Below are positions 1 through 7,824 of a DNA stretch of 11,281 nucleotides, piece by piece. The notes under the pieces were generated by a model. It was not told the origin of the DNA. It worked only from the letters and a program-made list of their open reading frames with translations, and made no database searches. This stretch comes from Pseudomonadota bacterium. Its GTDB lineage: Bacteria; Pseudomonadota; Gammaproteobacteria; Steroidobacterales; Woeseiaceae. The stretch covers positions 1 through 11,281 of the forward strand of contig JADFGH010000029.1 in assembly GCA_022567775.1 (NCBI GenBank), written 5' to 3'. Within the stretch, counting starts at the first letter, position 1. Every line of letters starts with the position of its first letter. The position numbers and the translations under genes were made by a program.

Positions 1-1
1 T

Positions 2-253
2 ACGATCTGTCTCGGCAAATCGACCTATGCACGCTGCGGCATCATCGTTAATGTCACGCCGCTCGAACCCGAGTGGGAAGGCCACGTCACGCTTGAGTTT
101 TCAAACACAACGCCGCTTCCAGCCAGGATTTATGCCAACGAGGGGATCGCGCAGATGTTGTTCTTCGAATCCGACGAGGAATGCGAAATCTCGTATAAGG
201 ACAAAGGCGGCAAATACCAGGGTCAGACGGGGGTAACCCTGCCCAAGGCTTGA
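2..253 (+). CDS. dcd: dCTP deaminase, C-terminal part
   Basis: The reading frame is open from the left edge to a TGA at 251-253 and gives the last 83 residues of dCTP deaminase, which converts dCTP to dUTP and so feeds dTMP synthesis. The visible part has the active-site region KSTYARCG (the Ser and Arg four residues apart fit the family's catalytic Ser and Arg), then [12 protein letters not shown], which carries the catalytic Glu, then [14 protein letters not shown] and the C-terminal lid [15 protein letters not shown]. These match the roughly 188-residue Dcd type known from Pseudomonas, so about 105 residues lie outside the window. The gene converges on purN across a repeat-rich gap. Confidence 0.96.
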   Translation, partial: TICLGKSTYARCGIIVNVTPLEPEWEGHVTLEFSNTTPLPARIYANEGIAQMLFFESDEECEISYKDKGGKYQGQTGVTLPKA

Positions 254-265
254 CTCTTCACTTTC

Positions 266-290
266 GTAGGAGCCCGGCCCACCGGGCGAA
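266..290 (+). repeat. GTAG-foot REP-like element 1
   Basis: The element begins with GTAGGAGC and contains a 6-bp stem, gcccgg (272-277) and ccgggc (282-287), around a 4-base loop, ending in GCGAA. It shares its head and tail with the copies at 366-390, 479-503, 7787-7811 and 7825-7859. The layout (GTAG foot, hairpin, GCGAA tail) resembles the REP/SMAG repeats of Pseudomonas and Stenotrophomonas. It lies 12 bases after the dcd stop and is followed by a partly T-rich stretch, so it may also act as the dcd terminator. Confidence 0.7.
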
Positions 291-323
291 TTCTTTCGTT
301 GAGAGTGGTTGATTTATCCGTTG

Positions 324-366
324 CAAACATTGAAGGGCATGTTTGCAACATGCCCTTCAATGTTTG
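324..366. repeat. Perfect 18-bp inverted repeat with 7-base loop
   Basis: The left arm caaacattgaagggcatg (324-341) is the exact reverse complement of the right arm (349-366); the loop is tttgcaa. No T-run follows, so it is not a textbook intrinsic terminator, although a hairpin of this strength could stop or protect transcripts from either side. It lies between two oppositely oriented REP-like elements (266-290 and 366-390), giving a BIME-like composite of about 125 bp. Confidence 0.9.
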
Positions 367-390
367 TCGCTCGCCGGGGCGAGCTCCTAC
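366..390 (-). repeat. GTAG-foot REP-like element 2 (inverted)
   Basis: Read on the minus strand the element starts with GTAGGAGC and has a 7-bp stem, gctcgcc (369-375) and ggcgagc (378-384), with a 2-base loop. The stem sequence differs from element 1 but keeps pairing, which is the compensatory pattern expected of REP families. It faces element 1 and touches the right arm of the 18-bp palindrome. Confidence 0.7.
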
Positions 391-478
391 AGAACTTTTC
401 TACAATTTTTCGGCATACGGATAGGCGAAATTGGGGCGTAATGGGATCTCACCCCGATACTGCTATTCTGGAGAGAAT

Positions 479-503
479 TGTGGGAGCGGCTTTAGCCGCG
501 AAT
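479..503 (+). repeat. REP-like element 3, overlapping the purN 3' end
   Basis: The sequence tgtgggagcggctttagccg continues into CGAAT, with a perfect 6-bp stem gcggct (486-491) and agccgc (494-499). The foot is GTGG rather than GTAG. Its right half encodes, on the minus strand, the last residues of PurN, and its loop contributes the TAA stop codon (492-494). The stretch agccgcgaatggt recurs exactly in the element at 7787. Confidence 0.75.
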
Positions 504-1148
504 GGTATTCGAATACTGCAAAGGTTCGTTGAGCCGCTCTCCGTCCAGCCAGGCACTGCCATCACGGTATTGAATCCGGCCTGCTGCGAACAGCCTGACG
601 GCTTGCGGATAAATCTTGTGTTCGACCGCCAGTACCCTTGCTGCAAGTTCTGCCATCGAATCGCCCGGCCTGACCGGGACCCGGCCCTGGATCAGCGCCG
701 GGCCGCCGTCCAGTTCCCCGGTGACAAAATGCACGGTGCTGCCGTGCCACTTCTCGCCGGCATCGAGGGCACGTCGATGTGTATCGAGTCCGGGAAATTT
801 CGGTAGCAGGGAGGGGTGTATGTTCAGGATTCGACCGCGGAAGTGATCCACGAACGTCGCCGTGAGAACGCGCATGAAACCGGCGAGGATGACCAGGTCC
901 GGCGCATACTTGTCCAGGGTCTCGACGAGTGCCGCGTCAAATTGTGCCCGCTCCGGATAGTCCTGGTGCCTGAGACATTCAATGCTGATGTCGGCTTTGC
1001 GCGCGCGTTCGAGCCCGGCAGCATCAGGCCGGTTGCTCAGGACGACTGACAGCTCCAGATCGATTTTCCCGGAAGCGGTTTCGTCGATGAACGCCTGCAG
1101 GTTGGTGCCACTGCCGGAAATCAGGACCGCCGCGGAGCATATGCTCAA
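492..1148 (-). CDS. purN: Phosphoribosylglycinamide formyltransferase (GAR transformylase)
   Basis: This 218-residue protein transfers a formyl group from 10-formyl-tetrahydrofolate to GAR, the third step of IMP synthesis. It shows the N-terminal SGSGTNLQ phosphate-binding loop (11-18), LAGFMRVL (88-95), the catalytic [14 protein letters not shown] (N109, H111) and [10 protein letters not shown] (D147), all characteristic of PurN. The start is TTG at 1148-1146, overlapping the purM TGA as TTGA; no in-frame ATG lies near it and homology begins at once (VLISGSGTN), so this start is well supported. The two genes are therefore translationally coupled. The last residues (TIRG) and the stop are formed by REP-like element 3, so the C-terminal tail is probably recent and not conserved. 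Confidence 0.97.
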   Translation of the reverse strand: MSICSAAVLISGSGTNLQAFIDETASGKIDLELSVVLSNRPDAAGLERARKADISIECLRHQDYPERAQFDAALVETLDKYAPDLVILAGFMRVLTATFVDHFRGRILNIHPSLLPKFPGLDTHRRALDAGEKWHGSTVHFVTGELDGGPALIQGRVPVRPGDSMAELAARVLAVEHKIYPQAVRLFAAGRIQYRDGSAWLDGERLNEPLQYSNTIRG

Positions 1149-2164
1149 ATGTAATTGACCTCGCCGGCGCCGTCCCTGATCGTACCGAGTCGCCAGGCCG
1201 TTTCGCCACGCTCCAGCAGAACTTTGATCGTTGCATCAGCGGCCACAGCATCCACAACGACGACCATGCCGACGCCGCAATTAAAAGTGCGGCGCATTTC
1301 GTCAATCGCTATGCGGCCTGAGACGGCCAGCCAGTCAAACACGGGCCCCTGCTGCCAGCTGTTTACCTCGATCTCCGCATGCAGCTCGCCGCGCAGAATC
1401 CGCGGGATGTTTTCCGTTAATCCGCCACCCGTGATGTGGGCGAGGCCTTTTACGGCTACCGACGCCATCAGGTGCAATATCGATTTGACGTAAATTTTCG
1501 TCGGCTTCAGTAACAGCTCTTTGGCAGGCGCGCCGCCAATAGTCGGATTCCCGCTGAGTTCGAGCACTTTGCGAATCAGCGAATAACCGTTCGAATGCGG
1601 GCCGCTGGAGGCAATGCCGATCATTGCGTCACCGGCAGAGATGGCGCGGCCGTCGATCAGTTTTTTCCGTTCGACGACTCCTACGCAAAATCCAGCAAGA
1701 TCGTATTCACCATCGTCGTACATGTCCGGCATTTCCGCAGTTTCCCCGCCGATCAATGCAGCGCCAGCCTGTACGCAGCCATCGGCGATGCCACCAATCA
1801 CCGACGTAGCGACATCGGCATCGAGCTGTCCACACGCGAAGTAATCGAGAAAAAAGAGCGGTTCAGCGCCCTGGACCAGGACGTCATTGACGCACATGGC
1901 GACGAGATCGATGCCTATTGTGTCGTGCCGATTCAACTGCTGTGCAAGCTTGAGCTTGGTGCCAACACCATCGGTGCCCGAGACCAGCACCGGCTCCGAG
2001 TATTTCCCCGGCGCTAACGCGAACAGCCCGCCGAATCCACCGAGCCCGGTCAGCACCTCCGGGCGCTGAGTCTTTGCAACCAGCGGCTTGATTCTTTCGA
2101 CCAGGTCGTTGCCGGCTTCTATGTCGACGCCGGCATCTTTGTAAGTAAGTGGCTTGTTAGTCAT
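1145..2164 (-). CDS. purM: Phosphoribosylformylglycinamidine cyclo-ligase (AIR synthetase)
   Basis: This 339-residue cytosolic enzyme (E. coli PurM is about 345) closes the imidazole ring, converting FGAM to AIR with ATP, the fifth step of IMP synthesis. Family marks are [12 protein letters not shown] (8-19), the glycine-rich SGTDGVGTK loop (62-70), [18 protein letters not shown] (93-110) and GGETAEMP (139-146). It is the first gene of a purM-purN unit reading away from the DUF2066 operon. The ATG at 2164-2162 has only CCAGG touching it as a ribosome binding site, whereas a strong AGGAG lies 18 bases upstream and serves a five-codon minicistron that overlaps this ATG. No in-frame ATG, GTG or TTG lies upstream before a stop. 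Confidence 0.97.
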   Translation of the reverse strand: MTNKPLTYKDAGVDIEAGNDLVERIKPLVAKTQRPEVLTGLGGFGGLFALAPGKYSEPVLVSGTDGVGTKLKLAQQLNRHDTIGIDLVAMCVNDVLVQGAEPLFFLDYFACGQLDADVATSVIGGIADGCVQAGAALIGGETAEMPDMYDDGEYDLAGFCVGVVERKKLIDGRAISAGDAMIGIASSGPHSNGYSLIRKVLELSGNPTIGGAPAKELLLKPTKIYVKSILHLMASVAVKGLAHITGGGLTENIPRILRGELHAEIEVNSWQQGPVFDWLAVSGRIAIDEMRRTFNCGVGMVVVVDAVAADATIKVLLERGETAWRLGTIRDGAGEVNYI

Positions 2165-2178
2165 CCTGGCCCGGCCAT
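2161..2178 (-). CDS. Possible five-codon leader minicistron upstream of purM
   Basis: On the minus strand, ATG at 2178-2176 opens Met-Ala-Gly-Pro-Gly and stops at TGA 2163-2161, which overlaps the purM ATG as ATGA. An AGGAG (2187-2183) lies 4 bases before its ATG, a better ribosome site than anything placed for purM itself. This is the geometry of translational coupling. That it is translated is inferred; it could equally be chance. Confidence 0.35.
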   Translation of the reverse strand: MAGPG

Positions 2179-2243
2179 ATGGCTCCTGTATGATTCTCAG
2201 TCAAGTCCAATGCTGGCTTGAAAAATTTGCGGGTAAACAATAA

Positions 2244-2271
2244 GTGGCAATTTCTGCGAGGGCGATATAAT
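2244..2271 (+). promoter_or_regulatory. Probable sigma-70 promoter of the DUF2066-hda gene run
   Basis: A perfect -10 box TATAAT (2266-2271) is preceded at 16 bases by GTGGCA (2244-2249), which matches TTGACA at four positions. Transcription would begin near 2278 and give a leader of about 50 bases before the ATG at 2331. It lies in the divergent gap between purM and the DUF2066 gene. No convincing promoter for purM was found on the other strand. Confidence 0.55.
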
Positions 2272-2330
2272 AGAGCTTCGTTTGGGATCGGGAAACCACC
2301 TTTTCACCGTCTGCGGACCGGGCAGATCGC

Positions 2331-3518
2331 ATGCAGATTGAAATGACACAACAAGGGCGCCTCGCCGGGCCCGCGGCCGGCATTTGCAACCGCCCCAGGG
2401 CCCTTTCAGTGCAACTGGCGATCGGCCTGGTTGCCTTGAGCCTGTGCGCGGCGGCAGCGGCCGTTGAAATGAACTCACTGTACACCGTGGAAGTGCCGCT
2501 GGACGCGAATGATCCTGATGCACAAAACCTTGCCTATCAAACCGCGCTGACCGAAGTGCTGGTCCGCGTTACCGGGACCACGGCAATCGCTGAATCCGGG
2601 CAAATAGCGGAGCTGTTTCCGAATCCGGTCAGGTACGTGCGGCAGTATCAGCCGGGAGCGGACGATACCCTGCTGGTGTCGTTTGACGGAGCGGCGATCG
2701 AGAACGTCTTGCGGCAAGCCGGGGCGCCCCTCTGGGGACACGATCGTCCGTTGACAATGATCTGGATTGCCGTCGACTGGGGACAGGGCGAGCGGGAAAT
2801 CGTCGCGGCCGATGATCCGCAGCGAGTATCGGCAGATGCACGTTCCATTGACCGCAATCGCCTCTTGCGCGAGCGCGTGGCGGCAGTTGCCGGCCGCCGG
2901 GGAATCCCCGTCCTGTTCCCGCTGCTTGATATTGAGGACCTTGAAAACATCAGCTTCAGCGACATCTGGGGCGGCTTCGACGATCTCTTGTTGCAGGCAT
3001 CGGCCCGCTACGGGGCGGAGTCGGTACTGGTCGGGCGGATTCGAACTGAGTCGCTGCAGATGAACCGCTGGACCTGGTATTTTGGCGATGAACGGGCAAA
3101 CTGGAACGGCGAAACAGGGGAAATAATCAACCTGCTTGCCGATTCCCTGGCCGCAAGGTTTGTCGTCGACAGCAGGTCGCCGATGGAAACCATCCGCTTG
3201 ACAATCTCCGGCATAGGATCAGTCGACGCATTCGGACAGGTTCAAAGATTCGTGGAAAACCTGCGCGGCATCGACGAAATCATGATCGATACCGTTGCCG
3301 GCGACCGGATTGTTTACAAAGTTCGGATTCAGGGCGGGATGGAACGCCTGCAACGCGCGCTGGAACTAAGCAACGTACTTGAGCTGGTCGATCCGTTCAG
3401 CGATGGTGTTGAAGTGGTTCCGTTGGACGATGACAGAAATCCGTTCGACCTCTATGACAGCTACGGCGACTTCGGCCGGCAGCCGGCCACGCTCGAATTT
3501 CTGTATCGCTCGGGCTAG
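2331..3518 (+). CDS. DUF2066 domain-containing exported protein
   Basis: This 395-residue protein of unknown function resembles the DUF2066 family, which in Pseudomonas also lies beside purM and hda. The N-terminus has basic residues (RPR, 21-23), a hydrophobic stretch VQLAIGLVALSLCAAAAA (27-44) and a likely signal-peptidase site near 44-46, so the mature protein is probably periplasmic. The mature part starts NSLYTVEVPLDANDPDAQN and continues AYQTALTEVLVRVTGT, the typical opening of the family. The rest is a soluble alpha/beta region rich in Trp and acidic residues. The start could be ATG 2331 or ATG 2343; neither has a clear ribosome site. The CDP-alcohol transferase gene begins 6 bases after its stop. 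I assign no biochemical role. Confidence 0.88.
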   Translation: MQIEMTQQGRLAGPAAGICNRPRALSVQLAIGLVALSLCAAAAAVEMNSLYTVEVPLDANDPDAQNLAYQTALTEVLVRVTGTTAIAESGQIAELFPNPVRYVRQYQPGADDTLLVSFDGAAIENVLRQAGAPLWGHDRPLTMIWIAVDWGQGEREIVAADDPQRVSADARSIDRNRLLRERVAAVAGRRGIPVLFPLLDIEDLENISFSDIWGGFDDLLLQASARYGAESVLVGRIRTESLQMNRWTWYFGDERANWNGETGEIINLLADSLAARFVVDSRSPMETIRLTISGIGSVDAFGQVQRFVENLRGIDEIMIDTVAGDRIVYKVRIQGGMERLQRALELSNVLELVDPFSDGVEVVPLDDDRNPFDLYDSYGDFGRQPATLEFLYRSG

Positions 3519-3524
3519 CGTCGA

Positions 3525-4082
3525 ATGTCTCTTCGCTGGCTGCCAAATGCAATTTCACTACTGCGCATTGCGCTGGTTGCACCGATTCTTCTCCTGATAA
3601 TCGATGGCCAGTACGGATTTGCCCTGGCGTTGTGTTTCGTCGCGGGCTTTTCAGACGGTGTCGATGGCTATCTCGCCAAGCGTTTCGACTGGGGTACGCG
3701 CATCGGCGCCTTGCTGGATCCCATCGCCGACAAATTGCTGGTTGCAGGCACCTTCATGGTGCTGGTTTACGCGGGTCATATCCCGTTGTGGCTGGGCGTT
3801 CTCGTTGTTTTTCGGGATGTCGTGATCATCGGTGGGGCCACTGTCTATAACTTCCTGATTCGCCCGGTCGAGGGCGAGCCGACCAGAATCAGCAAGCTGA
3901 ATACGGCGCTTCAGTTGCTGTTTATCGTCTTCGTTCTGAGCCGCGCCGCCTTTGGCTGGCCTGATCAAATCACGCTTACCGTGCTTGGCGCCTCGATCGT
4001 GGTAACCGTTGTGATCAGTGGCATCGACTACGTCTGGTCATGGGCTCGCAGGGCACGGCACGGCGGCAATGCAGATGCATAG
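3525..4082 (+). CDS. CDP-alcohol phosphatidyltransferase (cardiolipin synthase-like or PgsA-like)
   Basis: This 185-residue integral membrane enzyme moves a phosphatidyl group from CDP-diacylglycerol to an alcohol. The family signature reads D44-x2-D47-G48-x2-A51 ... G61-x3-D65-x3-D69 in SDGVDGYLAKR...GALLDPIADK; the four aspartates that bind metal are present, while the usual Arg after A51 is Lys. About five to six hydrophobic segments are visible (roughly 8-28, 30-43, 71-82, 87-110, 126-142, 148-170). Downstream, PTRISKLNTALQLL resembles the ISKxNTxxQL block of eukaryote-type cardiolipin synthase more than the GKxKTxxQ block of PgsA, so the acceptor may be phosphatidylglycerol. That is an inference from memory of the families. 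It lies in the DUF2066-PerM-hda run. Confidence 0.9.
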   Translation: MSLRWLPNAISLLRIALVAPILLLIIDGQYGFALALCFVAGFSDGVDGYLAKRFDWGTRIGALLDPIADKLLVAGTFMVLVYAGHIPLWLGVLVVFRDVVIIGGATVYNFLIRPVEGEPTRISKLNTALQLLFIVFVLSRAAFGWPDQITLTVLGASIVVTVVISGIDYVWSWARRARHGGNADA

Positions 4083-4086
4083 TGAT

Positions 4087-5178
4087 ATGAGCAACACGTT
4101 CCGCAACGGCTGGCTGATAGCGATCGCGCTGACCGGTTGGCTCCTGTGGCTGCTGGCGCCGGTGCTGACGCCGTTTATCGCGGCCGCGTTGCTCGCCTAC
4201 CTCGGTGACCCACTGGCGGACCGGCTTCAGCGACTGAAATTTCCGCGGACTATTGCCGTCGTCTGCGTTTTTATCCTGACTTTTGTCGGGCTCGGCTTGT
4301 TGATTCTGCTGGTCGTGCCGTTGATGCGAACGCAGGTATCAGCCTTGCTGGAAGCGCTGCCGGGTATTGTTGTGCAGGTCGAGCAGGTCTGGCTGCCGAG
4401 GGTCACTGAATTCATCGGCATTGACCCCGGCGAGGACATCGGTCTCGGCGCGTTCCTCGCGCGCTACAGTGACATGGCTGGCAGCTGGGGTGCGACTGTA
4501 CTGGTGTCACTAGGCCGCTCTGGCGGTGCGCTCGCCGCCGCGGTGATCAGCCTGTTCCTCATTCCGATAATCACTTTTTACCTGTTACGCGATTGGGACG
4601 CGATACTGCATAAGTGCGGCGCCATCGTGCCCTCACGCCAACGCGAAACGGTCATCTCGCTGGCCCGTGAGACGGACGAGGTACTCGGTGCGTTTCTGCG
4701 CGGCCAGGTCATGGTCATGATTGCGCTGGGTATTATCTATGCAGTGGGCTTGAGTCTCGTCGGGCTCAAGTTTGCGCTCGCCATCGGTGTGGTCGCGGGA
4801 CTCGTCAGTTTTGTACCGTATCTCGGTTTCGTGTTTGGTATTGGCCTCGCCGGTTTGACAGTTGCACTGGAAGCGGAACCCTGGCTGCGCCTTCTCGGTG
4901 TCGTCGCGACATTTTCCATTGCACAATTCATTGAAGGCTCGCTCCTGACGCCGAAGCTGGTTGGGGACCGGATCGGCCTGCACCCGGTGCTGGTTATTTT
5001 CTCAATCGCAGCCGGCGGACAGTTATTTGGCTTCTTCGGCATCCTGCTGGCGCTGCCAGCGGCCGCGGTTTTGTCTGTATTGGTCCGCTTTGCCTATAAT
5101 AGGTACCTCGCCGAGCATCCTGACCTGGGCAATTTGGACGAGGTCAGCAACAGTCCGCAAGGAGAATCCACGCCATGA
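4087..5178 (+). CDS. AI2E/PerM family transporter
   Basis: This polytopic inner-membrane protein of about 363 residues belongs to the AI2E (UPF0118/PerM) family; members are proposed exporters or ion antiporters, but the substrate here is unknown. Paired hydrophobic segments at the N-terminus (about 8-38 and 58-80) are followed by a polar loop (about 81-150), then clustered helices. The most conserved family block, EGSLLTPKLVGDRIGLHPVL, is followed by LFGFFGILLALPAAAV. The tail after LAEHPDLGN is polar. I place the start at ATG 4087, 5 bases after the preceding stop; ATG at 4069 or 4075 and GTG at 4018 are in frame but overlap the upstream gene. Its end overlaps a tiny ORF as ATGA. Homologues sit beside hda in Pseudomonas. 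Confidence 0.93.
   Translation: MSNTFRNGWLIAIALTGWLLWLLAPVLTPFIAAALLAYLGDPLADRLQRLKFPRTIAVVCVFILTFVGLGLLILLVVPLMRTQVSALLEALPGIVVQVEQVWLPRVTEFIGIDPGEDIGLGAFLARYSDMAGSWGATVLVSLGRSGGALAAAVISLFLIPIITFYLLRDWDAILHKCGAIVPSRQRETVISLARETDEVLGAFLRGQVMVMIALGIIYAVGLSLVGLKFALAIGVVAGLVSFVPYLGFVFGIGLAGLTVALEAEPWLRLLGVVATFSIAQFIEGSLLTPKLVGDRIGLHPVLVIFSIAAGGQLFGFFGILLALPAAAVLSVLVRFAYNRYLAEHPDLGNLDEVSNSPQGESTP
5159..5165 (+). promoter_or_regulatory. Strong ribosome binding site for the 25-codon ORF
   Basis: AAGGAGA at 5159-5165 lies 9 bases before the ATG at 5175. It is among the best Shine-Dalgarno matches in the window, yet it lies inside the end of the permease gene and serves no recognised protein; hda starts 235 bases further on with its own site. 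It is the main argument that the tiny ORF is translated. The purine run may also simply encode permease residues. Confidence 0.55.
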
Positions 5179-5252
5179 GGGCACCTCTGTGTACCTGTCC
5201 TGGCCACGGCCCGTGCGGGTTACGGCCCAATCCGCCCGCAGCCTTATGTTAA
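5175..5252 (+). CDS. Candidate Cys/Pro-rich 25-residue peptide
   Basis: ATG at 5175-5177 overlaps the permease stop as ATGA and the frame ends at TAA 5250-5252. The peptide starts MRAPLCTCPGHGPCG and ends PAALC; it has four Cys (6, 8, 14, 25), six Pro and one His, and no hydrophobic segment. A strong AAGGAGA lies 9 bases upstream, so reinitiation or direct initiation is plausible. I recognise no family. It could be a metal-binding micropeptide, a leader peptide that tunes hda, or a chance ORF. The 147 bases between its stop and the hda start hold only a weak 5-bp stem (5254-5258 with 5267-5271). Confidence 0.4.
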   Translation: MRAPLCTCPGHGPCGLRPNPPAALC

Positions 5253-5385
5253 ACCGCAATTGCCGGTGCGGATTGATCTTTAGTGCTTTAGCATGGTCAT
5301 TCTACATAGCAATAAATGTCAGTCCGCACCCATCGACAACTGACTCGCAGCGCCGCAGGCGGACTGGGCCCGCAACGCGGCTCAC

Positions 5386-5391
5386 GAGAGG
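5386..5391 (+). promoter_or_regulatory. hda: Ribosome binding site deciding the hda start
   Basis: GAGAGG lies 8 bases before GTG 5400. The in-frame ATG at 5316 has no comparable site and would add 28 residues upstream of the clamp-binding motif, so GTG 5400 is preferred. Confidence 0.6.
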
Positions 5392-5399
5392 TACCTAGG

Positions 5400-7037
<1,638 letters not shown>

Positions 7038-7075
7038 GGCTTTTTCGGGTTTTCTTTGGGAAATTGTGACCGGCA

Positions 7076-7104
7076 ACTGTAGCAGCGAAACGACTATTCG
7101 TCAG
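7076..7104 (-). promoter_or_regulatory. Candidate promoter of arsC-wrbA
   Basis: On the minus strand CTGACG (7104-7099) and TACAGT (7081-7076) are separated by 17 bases; each matches its sigma-70 consensus at four of six positions. Transcription would start near 7070, about 30 bases before the ATG at 7037. Confidence 0.4.
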
Positions 7105-7119
7105 CGGTTCGTCCGCCGC

Positions 7120-7149
7120 TTGACTGACTGTACAGGCACTTGCTAGCGT
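7120..7149 (+). promoter_or_regulatory. Weak candidate promoter of the lipoprotein gene
   Basis: TTGACT (7120-7125) is followed after 18 bases by TAGCGT (7144-7149), which carries an extended -10 TG (7141-7142). The predicted start of transcription falls at about 7156, the GTG start codon itself, so a leaderless transcript is possible. If translation begins at GTG 7201 instead, there would be a normal leader. The -10 box is poor. Confidence 0.25.
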
Positions 7150-7155
7150 TCCGGG

Positions 7156-7494
7156 GTGCGCAAACTAACAGGAATCGCAAAAACCGGAAAATTCTTCGGT
7201 GTGCCCGCTCGCGGTCTGCTGATCGCCATATTACTCATTGCCGCCGGCTGCGGGACCTCGCCTCCGGTCCAGGAAATGAGTGACGCACGGCAGGCAATTG
7301 CGGCCGCGAAGGAAGCCGGAGCGGAGCAAACTGCCGCCGAAGATATTCGTGCGGCCGAGGCGTATCTCGACAGTGCGCAAAGAAAGCTAACGGAACGGGC
7401 GTATGCGCAGGCGCGCCGCGACGCGTTGCAGGCTAAAAGCAAGGCGCTGGCTGCACTCGCCACCACTGAAAGTTCAGACAACGATCCACGCTGA
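7156..7494 (+). CDS. Small DUF4398-type lipoprotein
   Basis: From GTG 7156 the product has 112 residues: a basic N-region, a hydrophobic core GLLIAILLIAAG (20-31) and a lipobox ending in C32 (IAAG-C). The residue after Cys is Gly, not Asp, which favours the outer membrane. The mature part (about 80 residues) is alanine-rich and helical, with AARQ-like heptads: SDARQAIAAAKEAGAEQTAA, then DIRAAEAYLDSAQRKL, then AYAQARRDALQAKSKALAAL. This pattern fits DUF4398, a domain of envelope lipoproteins often placed before OmpA-like proteins; the function is unknown. Position -3 of the lipobox is Ala rather than the usual Leu. GTG 7201 is an alternative start that leaves a shorter but still valid signal peptide. 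It precedes acyP by 29 bases. Confidence 0.8.
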   Translation: MRKLTGIAKTGKFFGVPARGLLIAILLIAAGCGTSPPVQEMSDARQAIAAAKEAGAEQTAAEDIRAAEAYLDSAQRKLTERAYAQARRDALQAKSKALAALATTESSDNDPR

Positions 7495-7523
7495 CTCGCG
7501 CGCAGACTCCTGGTTGACATTTC

Positions 7524-7790
7524 ATGGCGTGCCGTCGATTCAGAGTGACCGGTCGTGTGCAAGGTGTATTTTTTCGTGTGAGTACCCGCGACGTTGCAGT
7601 GCCACTGCAAATTACCGGACATGCCGTCAATCTGCCAAATGGCAGTGTCGAGGTGCTCGCTTGCGGTGAGCCGGCTGCGGTCGCGGAGCTCGAGCGATGG
7701 TTACACGACGGATCGCCGGGCGCGTCGGTTACCGGCGTCGAATGGTTTGATGTTGACTGTGAAGCGCCCGATCGATTTTCGCTCGGGTAG
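7524..7790 (+). CDS. acyP: Acylphosphatase
   Basis: This 88-residue ferredoxin-like-fold enzyme hydrolyses acyl phosphates such as acetyl phosphate and carbamoyl phosphate in the cytosol. It carries the active-site loop GRVQGVFFR (10-18, catalytic R18) and the catalytic Asn in HAVNLPNGSVEV (N36); the 18-residue spacing equals that between Arg23 and Asn41 of the animal enzyme. The C-terminal half (VAELERWLHDGSPGASVTGV) is typical. H33 replaces the usual aromatic before the Asn-containing turn. No clear ribosome site precedes ATG 7524, so coupling with the lipoprotein gene is possible. The TAG stop is the last three bases of the GTAG foot of a REP-like element. Confidence 0.95.
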   Translation: MACRRFRVTGRVQGVFFRVSTRDVAVPLQITGHAVNLPNGSVEVLACGEPAAVAELERWLHDGSPGASVTGVEWFDVDCEAPDRFSLG

Positions 7791-7811
7791 GCGGGGCTGT
7801 AGCCGCGAATG
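7787..7811 (+). repeat. GTAG-foot REP-like element 4 (contains the acyP stop)
   Basis: GTAGGCGGGGCTGTAGCCGC continues with GAATG. The central stem ggct/agcc has a 2-base loop with one mismatch below it. The foot GTAG (7787-7790) supplies the acyP TAG stop. The run agccgcgaatggt is identical to one in element 3. It pairs head to head with element 5. Confidence 0.75.
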
Positions 7812-7824
7812 GTTCCAGAAAATG

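Noticed and set aside
27..236. 69-codon ORF on the plus strand
   Set aside because: It lies wholly inside the dcd frame, which has clear family motifs; the other frame gives an Arg/Ser-rich product with no recognisable features.
1674..1690. Additional REP foot (CTCCTAC) inside purM
   Set aside because: It has no hairpin or GCGAA tail and lies within conserved coding sequence.
2222..2240. PurR-like operator upstream of purM
   Set aside because: The minus-strand CCGCAAATTTTTC has only about 9 of 16 matches to the E. coli PurR site and lacks dyad symmetry; PurR is not expected outside enterics and close relatives.
4018..4086. N-terminal extension of the AI2E permease from GTG 4018
   Set aside because: The extension overlaps 65 bases of the upstream gene, is Gly/Ser/His-rich unlike the family, and has no ribosome site; ATG 4087 directly follows the upstream stop.
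5254..5280. Intrinsic terminator between the 25-codon ORF and hda
   Set aside because: The stem is only 5 bp with an 8-base loop and the following bases (attgatcttt) are not a clean T-run.
5275..5310. Promoter directly before hda
   Set aside because: TTGATC and TACATA-like boxes occur but are not at a usable 16-18 base spacing; evidence is too weak to list.
5316..5399. Longer Hda from ATG 5316
   Set aside because: The extra 28 residues would bury the clamp-binding QLALPL, which is at the extreme N-terminus in known Hda proteins, and no ribosome site precedes this ATG.
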